Shown here piece after piece: positions 1 through 6,392 of a stretch of DNA of 10,796 nt. This DNA comes from QNES01 sp023143415. GTDB taxonomy: Bacteria > Pseudomonadota > Gammaproteobacteria > Beggiatoales > Beggiatoaceae. The notes beneath the pieces were generated by a model that did no database searches, was not told where the DNA came from, and saw only the letters and a list, made by a program, of their open reading frames with translations. The stretch is taken from contig DAOVUF010000162.1 in the NCBI GenBank assembly GCA_030632725.1, forward strand, positions 1-10,796, given 5' to 3'. The position numbers and the translations under genes are program-made. How positions within the stretch are numbered: position 1 is the first letter of the stretch; each line of letters begins with the position of its first letter.

Positions 1-130
1 CCCTGATCAGGGCAACCATAAAGGATTGCCCCTACAACAATATTCTTGTGAAGACGAACGAAAATCTTCTGATGTAGGGGCAATCCGTCTGATGTAGGGG
101 CAATCCCTTGTGGTTGCCCTGAGTAGTTAC
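1..130. mobile_element. MITE-like inverted repeat, copy 1 (left end cut or fused)
   Basis: The right end reads GGTTGCCCTGAGTAGTTAC and the left part has the inverted match TCAGGGCAACCATAA. The core with GATTGCCCCTAC and GTAGGGGCAATC matches the copies at 2721-2829 and 6065-6215. The left outer end (GTAACnACTC) is missing: the window begins with CCCTGATCAGGG, which looks like two units joined tail to head. About 20 bp of the right arm (CTGATGTAGGGGCAATCC) is tandemly doubled at roughly 69-107. The right end lies about 46 bp before the exporter start codon, so it forms part of that gene's upstream region. Confidence 0.75.
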
Positions 131-176
131 AATAAAATTTGTATAAACGACAAAACTTTCATCAGAGGTATAAAAA

Positions 177-2465
177 ATGATTGAACGCTATAGTCAATGG
201 GTTATCCGTTGGCGTTATTTTATTGTTCTTGCAACATTAGTATTAGTTGGGCTGACTACCCTTGGCTTTCCGCTCAAGTTTGATACTGATTATCGGGTAT
301 TTTTTAGCGAGGAAAATCCGCAACTGGTGGCTTTTGAGGATTTACAAAACACCTATACCAAAAATGATAACGTATTAATTGTATTAGCCCCTAAAAATGG
401 GCGGGTATTTACACAGGAAACGTTGGAAGTGGTAGAAAACTTGACTCACGAGGCTTGGCAAATCCCCTATTCCATTCGTGTTGATTCGATTACCAATTTT
501 CAACACACCTACGCGCATGGAGATGATCTCACGGTTGAAGATTTGATTAGCAATGCGAAAACGCTTTCTGAGGCGGATATGGCGCGTGCTAAAAAAGTCG
601 CCCTTTCTGAGCCAATGCTGATCAACAAGTTAATTTCACCAAAGGCACATGTCACGGCGATCAATGTCACTGTCCAATTACCTAGCATACATCCCGAAGC
701 AGAAGTGCCAGAAATTGTCGAATTTGTCCGCGAACTAGCTGACAAAGTACGCGCCAATTCTCCTCATCTGGATGTTTATCTCGCAGGGCTGGTGATGATG
801 AATAATTCTTTTCCAGAAGCCGCTCAATCAGACATGCGAACGCTCTTTCCCGCCCTGTTTTTGATGATTATCGTCATATTATGGTTACTACTACGCGGTT
901 TGTCAGGCGTCTTTTCCACAATATTAGTGGTGATATTTTCCACCATTTCTGCCCTGGGATTAGCAGGATTAATTGGTATAGCACTAAGTGGTCCCTCAAG
1001 CACCGCACCCATTATGATTCTCACATTAGCCGTCGCCGATTCAGTGCATTTTTTAGTCACCATGAGACATGAAATGTGGGAGAATGGGCGCGAAAAACAC
1101 CAGGCGATTGTAGAAAGTTTGCGTGTCAACTTTCAGCCGATTTTTTTAACCAGTTTAACGACGGCGATTGGCTTTTTGAGTATGAATTTTGGCGATGTAC
1201 CGCCCTTTCACGATTTAGGCAATATTGTCGCGACAGGTGTGATGATTGCGTTTGTTTTATCGGTTAGCCTTCTCCCCGCACTGATGGCAATACTACCTGT
1301 GCGTAAAAAGCAACAAAGCACTAAAAATACTCATCTGATGGATCGCTTAGGAAATTTTGTCGTTGCTAGGCAGCGTCTATTAATGTGGGGGATGGCAGGT
1401 GTTATTCTATTCCTTATTGCCTTCGTACCCCGTAATGAACTCAATGATGTCTTTGTAGAATACTTTGATGACAGCTTTGCTTTCCGTCGTGCAACTGATT
1501 TTACCACAGAAAATCTCACGGGGACTTATGATATACATTATTCATTAGGGGCTGGTGAATCTCAAGGCATCAGTGATCCCCTATTTCTACAAAAAGTCGC
1601 TGCTTTTACAGATTGGTATCAAGAGCAACCAGAGGTGACGCATGTCAGCACGATTACTGACACCTTTAAGCGTCTTAATCAAAACATGCACGGCGATGAT
1701 CCGACTTATTATCGCCTTCCAGAGCAACGTGATTTGGCAGCACAGTACTTATTGTTATATGAAATGTCTTTGCCTTATGGTTTAGACTTGAACAACCAAA
1801 TTAATATAGATAAATCTGCTACTCGTATCGCTATCACATTAAAAACGTTATCCACTAATGAATTGTTAGCAATAGAAGAACGCGCACAACAATGGCTCAA
1901 AAAAAATGGTTTACCTGCCATGCAAGTGCCTGGGGCAAGTACCTCTTTAATGTTTGCTAACATTGGTTCGCGCAATATTCAGAGTATGCTATTCGGCGCA
2001 GTTCTGGCGTTAATATTAATTTCTATTATTCTCATTTTCGCCTTGCGCTCCTTGAAATTTGGCTTAATTAGCCTCATTCCTAATTTAATACCCACATTAA
2101 TGGCTTTTGGTTTATGGGGGTTATTAGTAGGGCAAGTGGGATTAGGTTTATCCGTCGTCGCTGGATTAACGATTGGTATCGTGGTTGATGACACGATCCA
2201 TTATTTAAGTAAATACCTCCGCGCCCGCCGCGAAAAAGGTCTTGATCCAGAGGATGCAGTACGATATGCTTTTCATAGCGTCGGGTTAGCTTTATGGGTT
2301 ACATCACTTGCTCTGGTTGCAGGGTTTGCGATTTTATCCCAATCCCACTTTTATCTTAACTCAACTATGGGTATAATGACTGCTGTGACAATTGCCTTTG
2401 CTTTAATGACTGATTTTCTATTTTTACCCCCTTTATTAATGAAGATTGAGAAGAAAACGGCATAA
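177..2465 (+). CDS. MMPL/RND-superfamily exporter (HAE3-like)
   Basis: The 762-residue protein has the two-fold RND/MMPL layout. TM1 lies at about residues 13-32 and is followed by a periplasmic loop (about 33-220). A membrane block at about 222-375 carries VADSVHF (286-292). TM7 lies at about 402-417, a second loop at 418-600, and a second membrane block at 602-755 carries VDDTIHY (670-676). These acidic membrane motifs are typical of proton-coupled family members. Such proteins usually export lipids or other hydrophobic molecules across the inner membrane; the substrate cannot be read from sequence. An AGAGG ribosome site at 164-168, 8 nt upstream, supports the ATG at 177. The gene appears intact and full length. 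The LolA-like gene downstream is the expected partner, but about 530 bp of repeats and a ghost copy of this gene's 3' end now separate them. Confidence 0.93.
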   Translation: MIERYSQWVIRWRYFIVLATLVLVGLTTLGFPLKFDTDYRVFFSEENPQLVAFEDLQNTYTKNDNVLIVLAPKNGRVFTQETLEVVENLTHEAWQIPYSIRVDSITNFQHTYAHGDDLTVEDLISNAKTLSEADMARAKKVALSEPMLINKLISPKAHVTAINVTVQLPSIHPEAEVPEIVEFVRELADKVRANSPHLDVYLAGLVMMNNSFPEAAQSDMRTLFPALFLMIIVILWLLLRGLSGVFSTILVVIFSTISALGLAGLIGIALSGPSSTAPIMILTLAVADSVHFLVTMRHEMWENGREKHQAIVESLRVNFQPIFLTSLTTAIGFLSMNFGDVPPFHDLGNIVATGVMIAFVLSVSLLPALMAILPVRKKQQSTKNTHLMDRLGNFVVARQRLLMWGMAGVILFLIAFVPRNELNDVFVEYFDDSFAFRRATDFTTENLTGTYDIHYSLGAGESQGISDPLFLQKVAAFTDWYQEQPEVTHVSTITDTFKRLNQNMHGDDPTYYRLPEQRDLAAQYLLLYEMSLPYGLDLNNQINIDKSATRIAITLKTLSTNELLAIEERAQQWLKKNGLPAMQVPGASTSLMFANIGSRNIQSMLFGAVLALILISIILIFALRSLKFGLISLIPNLIPTLMAFGLWGLLVGQVGLGLSVVAGLTIGIVVDDTIHYLSKYLRARREKGLDPEDAVRYAFHSVGLALWVTSLALVAGFAILSQSHFYLNSTMGIMTAVTIAFALMTDFLFLPPLLMKIEKKTA

Positions 2466-2504
2466 TTGTTTATTGACTTAGGAATGTGCATCAAATAAAA
2501 TCGT

Positions 2505-2613
2505 TTCGAGGTTTTCGTTTTTTGAAGCAGAAACCTCGAATACTAAACCTGACAGGTTTGATGCAACATTTTTGAAGCGGAAACCTCGAAAACTAAACCT
2601 GTCAGGTTTGATG
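2505..2613. repeat. Hairpin plus two 50-bp-spaced units carrying AAACCTGTCAGGTTT
   Basis: A hairpin pairs TTCGAGGTTT (2505-2514) with AAACCTCGAA (2531-2540); its loop contains TTTTTTGAAG, the reverse-complement loop type of the hairpins near 9044-9787. Two near-identical 43-bp units follow at 2521-2563 and 2571-2613. Each ends in the palindrome AAACCTGWCAGGTTT and then TTTGATG. TGCATCAAA just left of the hairpin (2487-2496) is inverted relative to TTTGATGCA at 2558. Being right after the exporter stop codon, the hairpin could end transcription, but there is no classic terminal T-run outside the stem. Confidence 0.8.
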
Positions 2614-2666
2614 TGCAGATTTTTCTAAAATAAAATTAGAAAATAAAGCATGGGAGTAAATAACAG

Positions 2667-2717
2667 ATGTATGTTTTGGATAAAGATGAAGATTATGGTG
2701 AAGTTTTCACAGGTTGA
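2667..2717 (+). other. Possible 5' stub of a lost gene (16 codons)
   Basis: GGGAG at 2652-2656 precedes an ATG at 2667 by about 10 nt, followed by 16 codons (MYVLDKDEDYGEVFTG) and TGA. The stop lies in the 8-bp sequence that the MITE at 2721 duplicated. It may be the surviving start of a deleted gene, or chance. I do not recognise the peptide. Confidence 0.15.
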
Positions 2718-2720
2718 AAT

Positions 2721-2829
2721 GTAACGACTCAGGGCAACCATAAAGGATTGCCCCTACAACATTCTTATTCCGACTGACGAAAATCTTCTGATGTAGGGGC
2801 AATCCCTTGTGGTTGCCCTGAGTAGTTAC
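2721..2829. mobile_element. MITE copy 2, with perfect 8-bp target duplication
   Basis: This 109-bp element has near-perfect terminal inverted repeats. The left end reads GTAACGACTCAGGGCAACCA and the reverse complement of the right end starts GTAACTACTCAGGGCAACCA; matching continues into GGATTGCCCCTACA. It is flanked by the direct repeat GTTGAAAT (2713-2720 and 2830-2837), so it arrived by transposition. It has no coding capacity. Ends beginning GTAA with 8-bp duplications are described for the IS66 family, so an IS66-type transposase acting in trans is my best guess. The same element occurs at 1-130, 6065-6215 and, more diverged, 8829-8988. Confidence 0.88.
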
Positions 2830-2865
2830 GTTGAAATAAGATTTTGCCAATTATCACTAATGGGT

Positions 2866-3003
2866 GGGTTGTCATTCTATCACAATCCCACTTTTATCTC
2901 AACTCAACTATAGGTATAATGATTGCTGTAACAATTGCCTTTAATGGCTGATTTTCTATTTTTACCCCCTTTATTAATGAAACTTGAGGAAAAAACGACA
3001 TGA
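2866..3003 (+). pseudogene. Ghost of the exporter gene 3' end
   Basis: This stretch aligns with the 3' end of the exporter at 177-2465, covering about residues 716-762. Identical words include AATCCCACTTTTATCT and CTATTTTTACCCCCTTTATT. It differs by scattered substitutions, a 1-bp loss near 2870 and a 5-bp loss after GCCTTT near 2941, so it cannot be translated in one frame. Its final codons run into TGA at 3001-3003, overlapping the ATG of the LolA-like gene as ATGA. The likely origin is a former second exporter copy directly coupled to that gene, of which only the tail survives. It supplies the LolA-like gene's ribosome site. Confidence 0.85.
2985..2990 (+). promoter_or_regulatory. Ribosome binding site kept inside the ghost gene
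   Basis: TGAGGA lies 9 nt before the ATG at 3000. It sits within the decayed exporter tail, where it would originally have been part of that coding sequence. Its survival, while the frame around it decayed, suggests selection for translation of the downstream gene. Confidence 0.6.
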
Positions 3004-3827
3004 AAAGATTGTTTTTATTATTGACATTATTCACATTACTACCGTTCTTATCAACAGCGGCTACGGCCAATGAAGAAGAATTGGCACAAGCGATTGCCAA
3101 TGCGAAAACGCCTGAAGAAAAAGGATTGGCTATTGCAAAGATGGCAGACTATCGTGATACAGGCTGGCAATCTCAAGAAGTTGAAATGCTCATGATCCTC
3201 CGTAACCGCCAAGGGCAAGAAAGCAAGCGCAATATGCGAATGAGGACGATGGAAGTTGCGGGAGATGGCGACAAATCACTGTCAATATTTGACACGCCAC
3301 GCGATATTAAGGGTACTGCCATGCTGACCTGGTCACACGCGCTTAAATCTGATGATCAATGGCTTTACTTGCCTGCTCTCAAGCGGGTGAAACGTATTGC
3401 TTCCGCAAATAAATCGGGACCATTTATGGGCAGCGAATTTGCCTTTGAAGATCTCGCTTCGCAGGAGGTGAAAAAATACACCTATAAATATCTGCTGGAC
3501 GAGTTTTACAATGGGACGGATTGCTATGTGGTGGAGCGTTATCCCGCTTATGAGAACTCTGGCTACACTCGTCAAGTGGGGTGGATTGATAAAGAACATT
3601 TTAATCCACAAAAAACCGTCTATTATGATCGCAAGAATGCGCTACTCAAAACTTTGAATGCCATGGGATATCGGCAATACTTGGGTAAATATTGGCGCAC
3701 TGAAAAAATGATAATGGAAAATCATCAGACGGGTAAAAGTACGGTACTCACTTGGGATGAATACAAATTTGATATGGACTTCACGGATCGAGATTTTGAT
3801 AAAACTACCCTCAAGCGGGTACGGTAA
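3000..3827 (+). CDS. LolA-like outer membrane lipoprotein-sorting family protein
   Basis: The 275-residue protein starts with a signal peptide (basic MKR, hydrophobic core 4-19, likely cleavage after ATA at about 23), so it should be periplasmic. The mature part matches the LolA-like/DUF1329-type family often encoded next to MMPL/RND exporters. The recognisable core is at about residues 103-152: IKGTAMLTWSH, DDQWLYLPALKRVKRI, then GPFMGSEFAFEDL. The family has the LolA beta-barrel-like fold and is thought to carry a lipid-like ligand between membranes, probably handing over what the exporter moves; the ligand is unknown. The start is supported by TGAGGA 9 nt upstream. The ATG overlaps the stop of the ghost exporter tail, showing that the ancestral pair was translationally coupled. 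No lipobox cysteine is visible. The gene appears intact. Confidence 0.9.
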   Translation: MKRLFLLLTLFTLLPFLSTAATANEEELAQAIANAKTPEEKGLAIAKMADYRDTGWQSQEVEMLMILRNRQGQESKRNMRMRTMEVAGDGDKSLSIFDTPRDIKGTAMLTWSHALKSDDQWLYLPALKRVKRIASANKSGPFMGSEFAFEDLASQEVKKYTYKYLLDEFYNGTDCYVVERYPAYENSGYTRQVGWIDKEHFNPQKTVYYDRKNALLKTLNAMGYRQYLGKYWRTEKMIMENHQTGKSTVLTWDEYKFDMDFTDRDFDKTTLKRVR

Positions 3828-3881
3828 ATTAAAAAAGGTTTGGCTCCAAACTGTCCCTACAAATCACCACGTATTCAGTGG

Positions 3882-3966
3882 GTAGGGTGGGTAGGAGTGA
3901 AACGGAAACCCACCATACCGTTCGTTGGAAAATGGTGGGTTTCCACTTCGTTCCTACCCACCCTAC
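3882..3966. repeat. GTAGGGTGGGTAGGA palindromic repeat
   Basis: The arms GTAGGGTGGGTAGGA (3882-3896) and TCCTACCCACCCTAC (3952-3966) are perfect inverts. They continue inward with small mismatches through GAAACCCACCAT and ATGGTGGGTTTCCA. The whole 85 bp could fold as one imperfect hairpin. It sits 55 bp after the LolA-like stop and could act as a transcript end, though no T-run follows. GTAGGGTGGG palindromes of this sort are, to my knowledge, scattered in Beggiatoaceae and cyanobacterial genomes. Confidence 0.85.
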
Positions 3967-4075
3967 ATCTACTGATATTTTTTATATGATATTGATGAAT
4001 ATTGTTTGAGATTTAGCGTGATAGATTATCTGGCGATATTTAGGAGGTTTCGCTCGGTGGGTAAAAAGTTTTGTA

Positions 4076-5154
4076 ATGGTAATGGGCACAAATTTTAATA
4101 GAAAAATGAATCAAGAAATCTCAAATACTAATAATCAACTATTTTTAGATATAAAGCAGTTGATTGATAAAACCCGCCTTGGTGTAAGTCAAACCATAAA
4201 CGTGGGTTTAACAATGTTATATTGGAATATCGGTAAAAGAATTAATGACGAAATTCTTAATAATAAAAGAGCGGATTACGGCAAACAAATCATTTCTATA
4301 CTGGGCAAACAATTAGAAGAACAATATGGTAAAGGGTTTTCTGTTAAAAACCTTAGAAGAATGATGCAGTTTTATGAGGTTTTCTCAGACAAGCAAATTG
4401 TCGCATCACTGCTGCGACAATTGAGTTGGACACATTTTACATTGCTTATCCCAATCAAAGACGAACTTCAGCGCGATTTCTATGCTCAAATGTGTCGCTT
4501 TGAAAATTGGAGTGTGCGGACTGGACTCTTCGCAAAAAAATTGATGCGATGCTATTTGAACGCACTGCCATTTCTAAAAAGCCCGAAGATTTGGCAAAAT
4601 TAGAATTACAACAACTAAAAGACGAAGATAAACTTTCACCAGATTTGGTTTTTAGAGACCCTTATATCCTTGATTTTTTAAATCTCAAAGATATTTATCA
4701 GGAAAAAGACCTTGAAAAAGCAATCTTGAAAGAATTAGAACAATTTATTCTCGAATTAGGTAAAGGATTTACCTTTGTTGAACGCCAAAAAAGGATGATT
4801 ATTGATAATGAAGATTTCTATCTTGATTTGCTCTTTTTTCACCGAAAACTCAAAAGACTTGTAGCCATTGAATTAAAATTGGGGCAATTTAAAGCGGCTT
4901 ATAAAGGACAAGTGGAACTTTATCTACGTTGGCTCGAAAAAAACGACATGGAAGAAGGCGAAGAAAAACCGATTGGCTTAATACTTTGTGCTGAAGGCAA
5001 CAACGAACAAATAGAACTTTTGCAACTCGACAAAGCAAACATAAAAGTAGCGGAGTATATTACCAAATATCTGCCAAAAAATTTGCTCAAACAAAAACTG
5101 CATCAGTTTTTGGATAGCAGTCAAAAGCAAATTGAAAACCGGATAGAGAATTGA
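4076..5154 (+). pseudogene. DUF1016 (YhcG-type) PDDEXK nuclease, frame split by 5-bp duplication
   Basis: The two reading frames 4076-4603 and 4507-5154 together give one DUF1016 protein. The N-terminal domain has MLYWNIGKRI, YGKQII, YGKGFSVKNLRRM and LRQLSWTHF. The C-terminal PDDEXK domain has KLSPDLVFRDPY, YLDLLFFH and the catalytic-type IELKLG, then YKGQVELYLRWL. The frame breaks where GGACT is tandemly doubled (4518-4527). Removing one copy restores VRTLRKKIDAML and a protein of about 347 residues from the ATG at 4106, a normal length. The ATG at 4076 adds 10 residues; neither start has a convincing ribosome site (AGGAGG at 4042 is too far). DUF1016 proteins are nucleases often found near restriction or defence genes; the biological role here is unknown. 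A slippery A_AAA_AAA at 4534-4540 could put a ribosome back in frame, so some product is possible. Confidence 0.9.
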
Positions 5155-5212
5155 AGCTTATCTGAATATTAATTTTGCCTAAAAGGCAAAGGGGTCAACT
5201 TTGAGGTAGAAA

Positions 5213-5380
5213 ATGAAAGAAAATCAGGAAATCAATACAAATCTTATTGTTGAAATAAAGCAACTTATTGAGCAAAGCAGACAAAAAGTAGCTGTTGCTG
5301 TCAATTCTGAAATAAGTATGCTTTATTGGCATATCTCTCGTCTCTCGTTCCCAAACTCTGTTTGGGAATGCCTTCAATGA
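5213..5380 (+). pseudogene. Second DUF1016 gene, 5' fragment only
   Basis: TGAGG at 5202-5206 precedes the ATG at 5213 by 6 nt. Residues 1-41 are the start of a DUF1016 N-terminal domain: LIVEIKQLIEQSRQKVAVAV, then SEISMLYWHI, parallel to the MLYWNI of the upstream copy. After that the frame enters the 72-bp repeat and ends after 14 unrelated codons. The rest of the gene is not found beyond the repeats, so it was truncated rather than simply interrupted. It lies 58 bp after the first DUF1016 gene, making a former tandem pair. A 7-bp-arm hairpin (TTTGCCT/AGGCAAA, 5174-5190) lies between them. Confidence 0.82.
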
Positions 5381-5484
5381 CGCTCCGCGTCATATTCGCG
5401 ATAAACCAAATATCTCTCGTTCCCAAACTCTGTTTGGGAATGCCTTCAATGACGCTCCGCGTCATATTCGCGATAAACCAAATA
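5341..5484. repeat. Two identical 72-bp tandem repeats with twin hairpins
   Basis: Units 5341-5412 and 5413-5484 are identical by eye. Each holds two palindromes: TTCCCAAAC/GTTTGGGAA with a TCT loop, and TGACGC/GCGTCA with a TCC loop. A shorter relative, CAACGC-TCC-GCGTTG, follows at 5511-5525. Hairpins of the form CGTTCCCAnnCTCTGnnTGGGAAnG are widely dispersed in gammaproteobacterial genomes. The array marks the point where the second DUF1016 gene ends. Confidence 0.9.
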
Positions 5485-5576
5485 TGATGACCAGTGAAAA
5501 ACTAAAATACAACGCTCCGCGTTGTGAAAAAAATCAATTTCAGGAAACGACAAAAAAAAATCAACTTCGTTTCGTC

Positions 5577-5675
5577 AATTCGTTGTACCATATTCCACTC
5601 GAATCTTATCAAATGCGCTTTGATAATCAAAATCACGTAACAGATCAATTTCGGCAAAACGGAATTGGAATTTGA
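5577..5675 (-). pseudogene. Ghost of the V-ATPase A-subunit 3' end
   Basis: On the minus strand this translates to AEID-LRDFDYQSAFDKIRVEY plus stop, nearly the same as the last 33 or so residues of the A subunit encoded at 8162-6393. Nucleotide identity is high (6401-6485 against 5589-5673). The end differs by an in-frame 6-bp insertion: the last residues are EYGTTN here and EYAN in the intact gene. Homology stops abruptly at about 5675, where the UPF0175 sequence begins on the other strand. It is in the same orientation as the full gene, about 820 bp downstream of its tail. Unlike the exporter ghost it keeps its frame, so it is younger or comes from a functional paralogue. Confidence 0.88.
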
Positions 5676-5952
5676 AAAAGATGAAGTAAGCAGAAATGAT
5701 GATAGTTTTACATTAAAAAATCATCAGTCAGCAGTGACCGTTTTGATTCCAGATATCATATTAGAAGCACATCAGCAAAAACTCAACTCAATTAGAGAAG
5801 TATTACAAGTAGGAATGGTTACTTGGGAATATTTGAATGGTCATTTATCTCTTCAGGAATGTGGTGACATTTTAAATATTGGTTATAGAGGTTTTTTAGA
5901 ATTACTTTGGAATAAAGGCATTTTAATTGATGGTTTAAATGAGACTGAATGA
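5665..5952 (+). CDS. UPF0175 family antitoxin-like protein
   Basis: The open frame of 95 codons from TTG 5665 contains the UPF0175 pattern. A strand segment VTVLIPDIILEAHQ (24-37) is followed by the conserved part WEYLNGHLSLQECGDILNIGYRGFLELLWNKGI (54-86), which resembles the family's helix-turn-helix-like region ending in FLELL-x(3)-GI. UPF0175 proteins commonly precede DUF3368 PIN-like genes and are taken to be antitoxins; a remnant of such a toxin follows with an ATGA overlap. The start is doubtful: TTG 5665 lies inside the atpA ghost, so the first codons are chimeric, and no ribosome site is visible. GTG at 5734 would give a start just before the family-like region. The original 5' end may have been lost. 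Confidence 0.75.
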   Translation: MEFEKDEVSRNDDSFTLKNHQSAVTVLIPDIILEAHQQKLNSIREVLQVGMVTWEYLNGHLSLQECGDILNIGYRGFLELLWNKGILIDGLNETE

Positions 5953-6068
5953 GCAGCGGCAAATTTCCCAATTACGAAATTTTTCATAAATTATTTCAAA
6001 CCGTTCTGATTCCTCAAGCAGTATCAGACGAATTTTTACAAAATTGTACAGAAGTTGAAAAAACGTAA
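5949..6068 (+). pseudogene. Truncated DUF3368 PIN-like toxin
   Basis: The ATG at 5949 overlaps the antitoxin stop (ATGA). The 39 codons contain YEIFHKLFQTVLIPQAVSDEF, which matches the DUF3368 segment where the N-terminal helix leads into IPxxVxxE. The usual opening with DTSPLI and its catalytic Asp is absent, so there is an internal deletion after about residue 5. The gene ends in the MITE at 6065, whose terminal GTAAC supplies the stop codon TAA (6066-6068). The C-terminal catalytic residues are therefore missing too, and the product should be inactive. Confidence 0.75.
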
Positions 6069-6215
6069 CGACTCAGGCAACCATAAAGGATTGCCCCTAC
6101 AACATTTCAGCCTAAAGTTTTTCTTCAAAAAACTTTAGGCTGAAATATTCTTATTCCGACTGAAGAAAATCTTCTGATGTAGGGGCAATCTCTTGTGGTT
6201 GCTCTGAGTCGTTAC
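6065..6215. mobile_element. MITE copy 3, carrying a nested 43-bp hairpin
   Basis: The ends GTAACGACTCAGGCAACC and GGTTGCTCTGAGTCGTTAC are inverted repeats of the same family as 2721-2829. The flanks AAAAAAC (6058-6064) and GTTTTTT (6216-6222) extend the palindrome instead of forming a direct repeat, so no target duplication is seen. The core is interrupted at 6104-6146 by a hairpin insertion. It lies in the convergent gap between the toxin remnant and atpA. Confidence 0.87.
6104..6146. repeat. 43-bp hairpin inserted into the MITE
   Basis: The arms ATTTCAGCCTAAAGTTTTT and AAAAACTTTAGGCTGAAAT are perfect 19-bp inverts around the loop CTTCA. Deleting these 43 bp leaves CCCCTACAACATTCTTATTCC, matching MITE copy 2 at the corresponding place, so this is a precise insertion. 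Confidence 0.9.
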
Positions 6216-6222
6216 GTTTTTT

Positions 6223-6392
6223 AAAGAAAAACTTTAGCCTCGAATAGAATTGTCAGAATTAAAAATTAAGTGAGTTTTCATTGACTTATGATCTTTTAAA
6301 TTCTGTTAATTCTTAAATTCTTAAATTCTGATTCTAACTATGGAAAGTGATTTAAATCAATAGCTTATAAAGTTATCTCCTGTACAAAGCTC
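6223..6392. other. Half hairpin and AT-rich inverted repeat after atpA
   Basis: Right after the MITE, 6221-6243 is only one arm of the TTCGAGGCTAAAG-type hairpin (AAAGAAAAACTTTAGCCTCGAA); the partner arm is absent. Further on, CAGAATTAAAAATTAAG (6254-6270) is an imperfect inverse of CTTAAATTCTTAAATTCTG (6312-6330), where an 8-bp unit TTCTTAAA is repeated. No gene is seen here on either strand. Confidence 0.6.
6373..6381 (-). promoter_or_regulatory. Ribosome-site-like motif with no gene behind it
   Basis: On the minus strand AGGAGATAA follows the atpA stop by about 12 nt, the normal place for the ribosome site of the next operon gene (expected atpB). No usable start follows: the first TTG is closed by TAA one codon later. 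It may be the leftover of the lost junction to atpB, or chance. Confidence 0.4.

Noticed and set aside
108..133. Promoter for the exporter at the MITE right end (TTGTGG, TACAAT)
   Set aside because: The spacing is about 14 bp, too short for a normal sigma-70 promoter, and such AT-rich words are common by chance here.
2650..2724. 24-codon frame starting ATG GGA GTA
   Set aside because: It is an out-of-frame alternative to the 2667 stub, ends in the MITE end, and has no recognisable content.
3838..3851. GTTTGG/CCAAAC hairpin as terminator of the LolA-like gene
   Set aside because: The stem is only 6 bp, weak, and not followed by a T-run; the larger palindrome at 3882-3966 is a better candidate.
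4396..4422. Perfect 10-bp-arm inverted repeat AATTGTCGCA/TGCGACAATT as a regulatory site
   Set aside because: It lies inside the conserved DUF1016 coding motif IVASLLRQLSW and is most simply explained by codon content.
5484..5675. Small gene of 63 codons
   Set aside because: The frame runs through the GCTCCGC hairpin and then the antisense of the atpA ghost; it has no family features and no ribosome site.
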